A model generated the notes under the pieces. It was given only the letters and a program-made list of their open reading frames with translations. It did no database searches and was not told the DNA's origin. The translations under genes and the position numbers were made by a program. 6,634 nt of DNA. Source: an uncultured Clostridia bacterium (lineage in GTDB: Bacteria; Bacillota; Clostridia; Oscillospirales; Acutalibacteraceae). Below are positions 5,201-6,634 of this stretch, in pieces; within the stretch, counting starts at the first letter, position 1, and each line of letters begins with the position of its first letter. The stretch is from positions 1 to 6,634 of the forward strand of contig CAMVNL010000130.1 of NCBI GenBank assembly GCA_947168785.1, in the 5' to 3' direction.

Positions 5201-5608
5201 ACCCCGGAAGAGGTGCTGCGGCAGAAGCTGAAAAACGGACGGATGAACGGCATCCTGCTGGAGAGCGAGACGGTGCTGCGGGGCATGGAAAGCGCCGCGG
5301 AAGGCCGCTACCTCACCGCCTCCATTGACAAAAACGGCAAGCTCAAGGGCACCTTCCTGTCCCTGACCGGCTTTGCCGCCCTGCATAAAAAAATCGACGC
5401 GGTGCTGGCCGACACGGCCCTGCGCCTGCACCGGGGCGAGATCGCCGCCCTGCCGGTGCTGGACGGCGACTATAAACACACCTGCGCCTACTGCGATTAC
5501 AACGACGTGTGCCTGCGGGAGGAAGAGGACCCCAGCCGCACTCTGCTGGGCCTGTCCCATGCGGACGCGGCGGCGCTGCTGCGGAAGGAGGAACGGGACG
5601 ATGGCTGA
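2276..5608 (+). CDS. addB: ATP-dependent helicase/nuclease subunit B (AddB)
   Basis: AddB pairs with AddA in the cytosolic AddAB complex, the Firmicute counterpart of RecBCD. It processes double-strand breaks, cuts the 5'-ended strand and, in characterised complexes, recognises Chi. The 1110 residues are slightly short for the family (B. subtilis AddB is about 1166). The N-terminal inactivated helicase fold shows FLLVPEQSSF (32-41), LYFDDYRGFT with D198-D199, and LVLGANEGVFPAP (574-586). The C-terminal RecB-type nuclease shows H787/H788, D898 in GFVDRVDV, catalytic D915-Y-K917, and Q935/Y939 in QMLIYL. Cysteines C757, C1070, C1073 and C1079 reproduce the iron-sulfur staple spacing of B. subtilis AddB (one distant Cys, then C-x2-C-x5-C). 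Oddity: the N-terminal Walker A is gone; LLTGTDVQRKKEYI (4-17) stands where B. subtilis has GRSGSGKT. The start is fixed by AAAGGAA upstream. The stop overlaps addA by 8 bp. The gene may be read from 2018-2026, across the repeat element. Confidence 0.96.
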   Translation: MLTLLTGTDVQRKKEYIDSALSSLIDGGEKVFLLVPEQSSFDRDREFLFRHGEKKSNRLKVTSFTHLCADLLENEGLRVKPQADEAARNVLMSLAVEDVSDSLEVYARHAGRSALIAELLGEYAEIRQAGLGAEELRRVSAVLPKGPLQRKTEELARIFFAYEAQISGRFSEQEDNLRVTTEYLKDHGLFKDAVLYFDDYRGFTAAQLLLMEQLFAQAKEVCVSVTAPSLTEGEEIAFAHARRTARSLRLFAGRQNVPCRERNTDGAPENGPLQVLRDSLFSYEPDRYEEPTDRITVACASDKYEECDLAALEIRRLIAEEGYRCREIAVFERGSGYASAMAASLTKYGIPVFTDRRVPLGDYPLVRAVLTATRIAVFGFASEDVFSLLKTDIVGVSAVDCALLENYVYLWQKDGGAWLKEFTDNPDGFGVELSEDGEKTLSRINELRESVVAPLLRLRRRLAEADGTAACKAVFTYLSEIRAAENFCAYAEYLNEHGGEAEAVRCAAVWEQVMASLDALQAATAGRTLSPRRFLELLKIILSSGDVGRIPAGTDEIVIGTAGRTRFSSPRAVLVLGANEGVFPAPTEAGGLFSAGERRELCANDFLLENLPENLYAEERCIAYQTLNCATERVWVSFARSSISGAALQPSEIVTELEKRFPRCRRRSADELTAEDRIGSPATAFEEYAKRRGSPDSFTASLRAYLESAPGEAGRLAALRRAAEKAPAAFEDPALAEKLFGRHLRLSASKAEAYHKCPFMYFCRYGMGVEKRRPAGLDARITGLLVHHVLEQVLLQYRNNELTEMSPAALRELTDRLTEDYITEFMGGREAMTRSLNRSLDRVKDEISEILSRMVKEFGVSSFETRDVELEIGEDGEIAPYRIPVPDGGSITVSGFVDRVDVMDCEGKAYLRVVDYKTGGKNFRLSDIFDGLNMQMLIYLMCLWDHGKERYGDVVPAGVLYVPAKTGGDKLPRNATPEEVLRQKLKNGRMNGILLESETVLRGMESAAEGRYLTASIDKNGKLKGTFLSLTGFAALHKKIDAVLADTALRLHRGEIAALPVLDGDYKHTCAYCDYNDVCLREEEDPSRTLLGLSHADAAALLRKEERDDG
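5585..5592 (+). promoter_or_regulatory. Strong Shine-Dalgarno of addA inside addB
   Basis: AAGGAGGA ends 8 nt before the ATG at 5601 and lies in the last codons of addB. A near-perfect match to the anti-SD at an overlapping junction supports coupled, high-level translation of addA and so balanced subunit production. Confidence 0.8.
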
Positions 5609-6634
5609 CAGAAAATGGACGAAGGAACAGCTGGACGCGATCAACGCGGAAAGCGGCACGGTGCTGGTGGCGGCCGCCGCCGGTTCCGGCAAGACCAGCG
5701 TGCTGGTGGAGCGCATCGTGCGCAAGCTGACGGATCCGGAGCGCCCCTGCGCGCCGGACGAGCTGCTGGTGGTCACCTTCACCAACGCCGCGGCGGCGGA
5801 AATGCGCCAGCGGATCTATAAGCGCCTGCGGCAGAAATCGGCGGAAACGCCGGAGCGCCGCCGGGAGTTTTCCTTTCTGCAGTCCCGGCTGGACGGCATG
5901 CGGGTGTGTACCATGGACGCCTTTTGCATGAGCTTCGTGCGGGAGCACTTCCACGCCTGCGAGGTGGAATCCGACTTCCGCATGCTGGACCAGGGTGAGG
6001 CCCTCGTCCTGAAAAACACCGTGGCGCAGGAGGTGATCGAGCGCCTCTACGGCGAAGACGGCGAGGCCTTCCTTGCCCTGACCCGCCTATTCGAGCGGGG
6101 CCGCAGCGACGACGGCCTGATCGCCGCCCTGCTCCGTCTGTCGGATTTTTCCCTGTCCGAGCCCCATCCGGCCCAATGGCTGGAGGGGACCGCGGATCAT
6201 TTTCAGGTCTCCGGCGCGGAACAGAGCGTCTTCGGACGTATCATCACCGCGGATATCCGCGAGGGGCTGGATTACTGCCTGCTGCTGGCGGAAGGGGCCC
6301 TCTCCGACGCCGGTTACGACGAGACGTTATACGAAAAACTCGGCCCCGTGCTGGAAAACGACCGGGACGCGCTGGAAACGCTGGCGGGCCGCTTTGCCGA
6401 CCTGCCGTGGGACGGGCGCATCACCGCGCTGGAAGCCGTTCTCACCGGCATGAAGGCCAAGAGCTTCCGCGCCCCGAAGGGCTATACGGACGAGCCCCAC
6501 AAGCTGGCGGCAGCGGCCAAGCGCAGCCGGATCAAGGAGCTGCTGGAAGCCTTTCTCGGCAAGATGGCCGCCACCGATGAGGAAAACGCGGAGGACGCGG
6601 CGGTGCTGGCCCCTATCGCGCGGGAGCTGGTTCG
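5601..6634 (+). CDS. addA: ATP-dependent helicase/nuclease subunit A (AddA), N-terminal part
   Basis: AddA is the UvrD-like SF1 motor of AddAB and carries a second nuclease domain at its C-terminus. Only the first 344 codons are in the window; the family is usually about 1200 residues, so most of the protein, including the nuclease, lies to the right. Visible motifs are the Q motif KWTKEQLDAI (5-14), Walker A AAAGSGKT (25-32, K31 contacts ATP), motif Ia LLVVTFTNAAAAEMRQRI (55-72) and TMDAFC (104-109), which AddA proteins usually show as T-I-D-S/A-F-C. The region after about 200 is the variable 1B-type insertion and is less conserved. ATG 5601 overlaps the addB stop as ATGGCTGA and has AAGGAGGA 8 nt upstream, so the start is secure. 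AddA alone supplies the ATP-driven unwinding here, since AddB has lost its Walker A. The reading frame is intact to the edge. Confidence 0.96.
   Translation, partial: MADRKWTKEQLDAINAESGTVLVAAAAGSGKTSVLVERIVRKLTDPERPCAPDELLVVTFTNAAAAEMRQRIYKRLRQKSAETPERRREFSFLQSRLDGMRVCTMDAFCMSFVREHFHACEVESDFRMLDQGEALVLKNTVAQEVIERLYGEDGEAFLALTRLFERGRSDDGLIAALLRLSDFSLSEPHPAQWLEGTADHFQVSGAEQSVFGRIITADIREGLDYCLLLAEGALSDAGYDETLYEKLGPVLENDRDALETLAGRFADLPWDGRITALEAVLTGMKAKSFRAPKGYTDEPHKLAAAAKRSRIKELLEAFLGKMAATDEENAEDAAVLAPIARELV

Noticed and set aside
4001..5785. A 594-codon minus-strand open frame antisense to addB/addA
   Set aside because: It runs opposite two well-supported genes with conserved motifs in every part. 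Its translation is repetitive in H, Q, A, V and G with no recognisable domain, as expected for the antisense of G+C-rich coding sequence.

Overview
The window is a G+C-rich stretch of ordinary bacterial chromosome. It most likely comes from a Clostridia member, perhaps a high-G+C Oscillospiraceae-like gut Firmicute. The evidence is an addB-addA pair of the Firmicute type, a type A RNase P RNA (Bacilli usually carry type B), strong AGGAGG-type ribosome binding sites, and a membrane protein of the PF06541 family, which is common in Firmicutes. The genus assignment is inference.

Layout. Positions 1-1126 on the minus strand hold a two-gene operon: an HD-domain phosphohydrolase, then a polytopic membrane protein of the 'putative ABC-transporter type IV / CmpB' family (PF06541), cut by the left window edge. 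The two genes overlap by 8 bp. They are read from an extended -10 promoter at 1162-1190. Facing away from it, a plus-strand promoter at 1213-1241 drives rnpB, the RNase P RNA (about 1248-1586). Immediately behind rnpB lies a very compressed junction: an intrinsic terminator (1601-1631), a good sigma-A-type promoter whose -10 is in the terminator loop, and the Shine-Dalgarno of the next gene in the terminator's 3' arm. That next gene (1632-1979) encodes a 115-residue single-pass membrane protein of unknown function.

Positions 1980-2275 (296 bp) hold no credible gene. They contain an extended -10 promoter (2018-2026) with a 12-bp dyad just upstream. They also contain a 163-bp element (2068-2230) bounded by two perfect 26-bp inverted repeats, each itself a hairpin next to a GTAG tetranucleotide. 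That architecture resembles a REP doublet (REPIN) or small MITE, and it sits between the apparent promoter and addB.

From 2276 to the right edge run addB (complete, 1110 aa) and addA (first 344 codons), again with an 8-bp overlap. Together they encode the AddAB helicase-nuclease, which resects double-strand breaks for RecA-dependent repair. AddB keeps the nuclease motif and the four iron-sulfur cysteines but has lost the N-terminal Walker A motif. AddA keeps its Walker A.

Most of the window is housekeeping DNA repair and RNA processing. I see no defence island, CRISPR array, prophage or transposase gene. The two points most worth a second look are the rnpB terminator/promoter/SD overlap and the REPIN-like element in the addAB leader.
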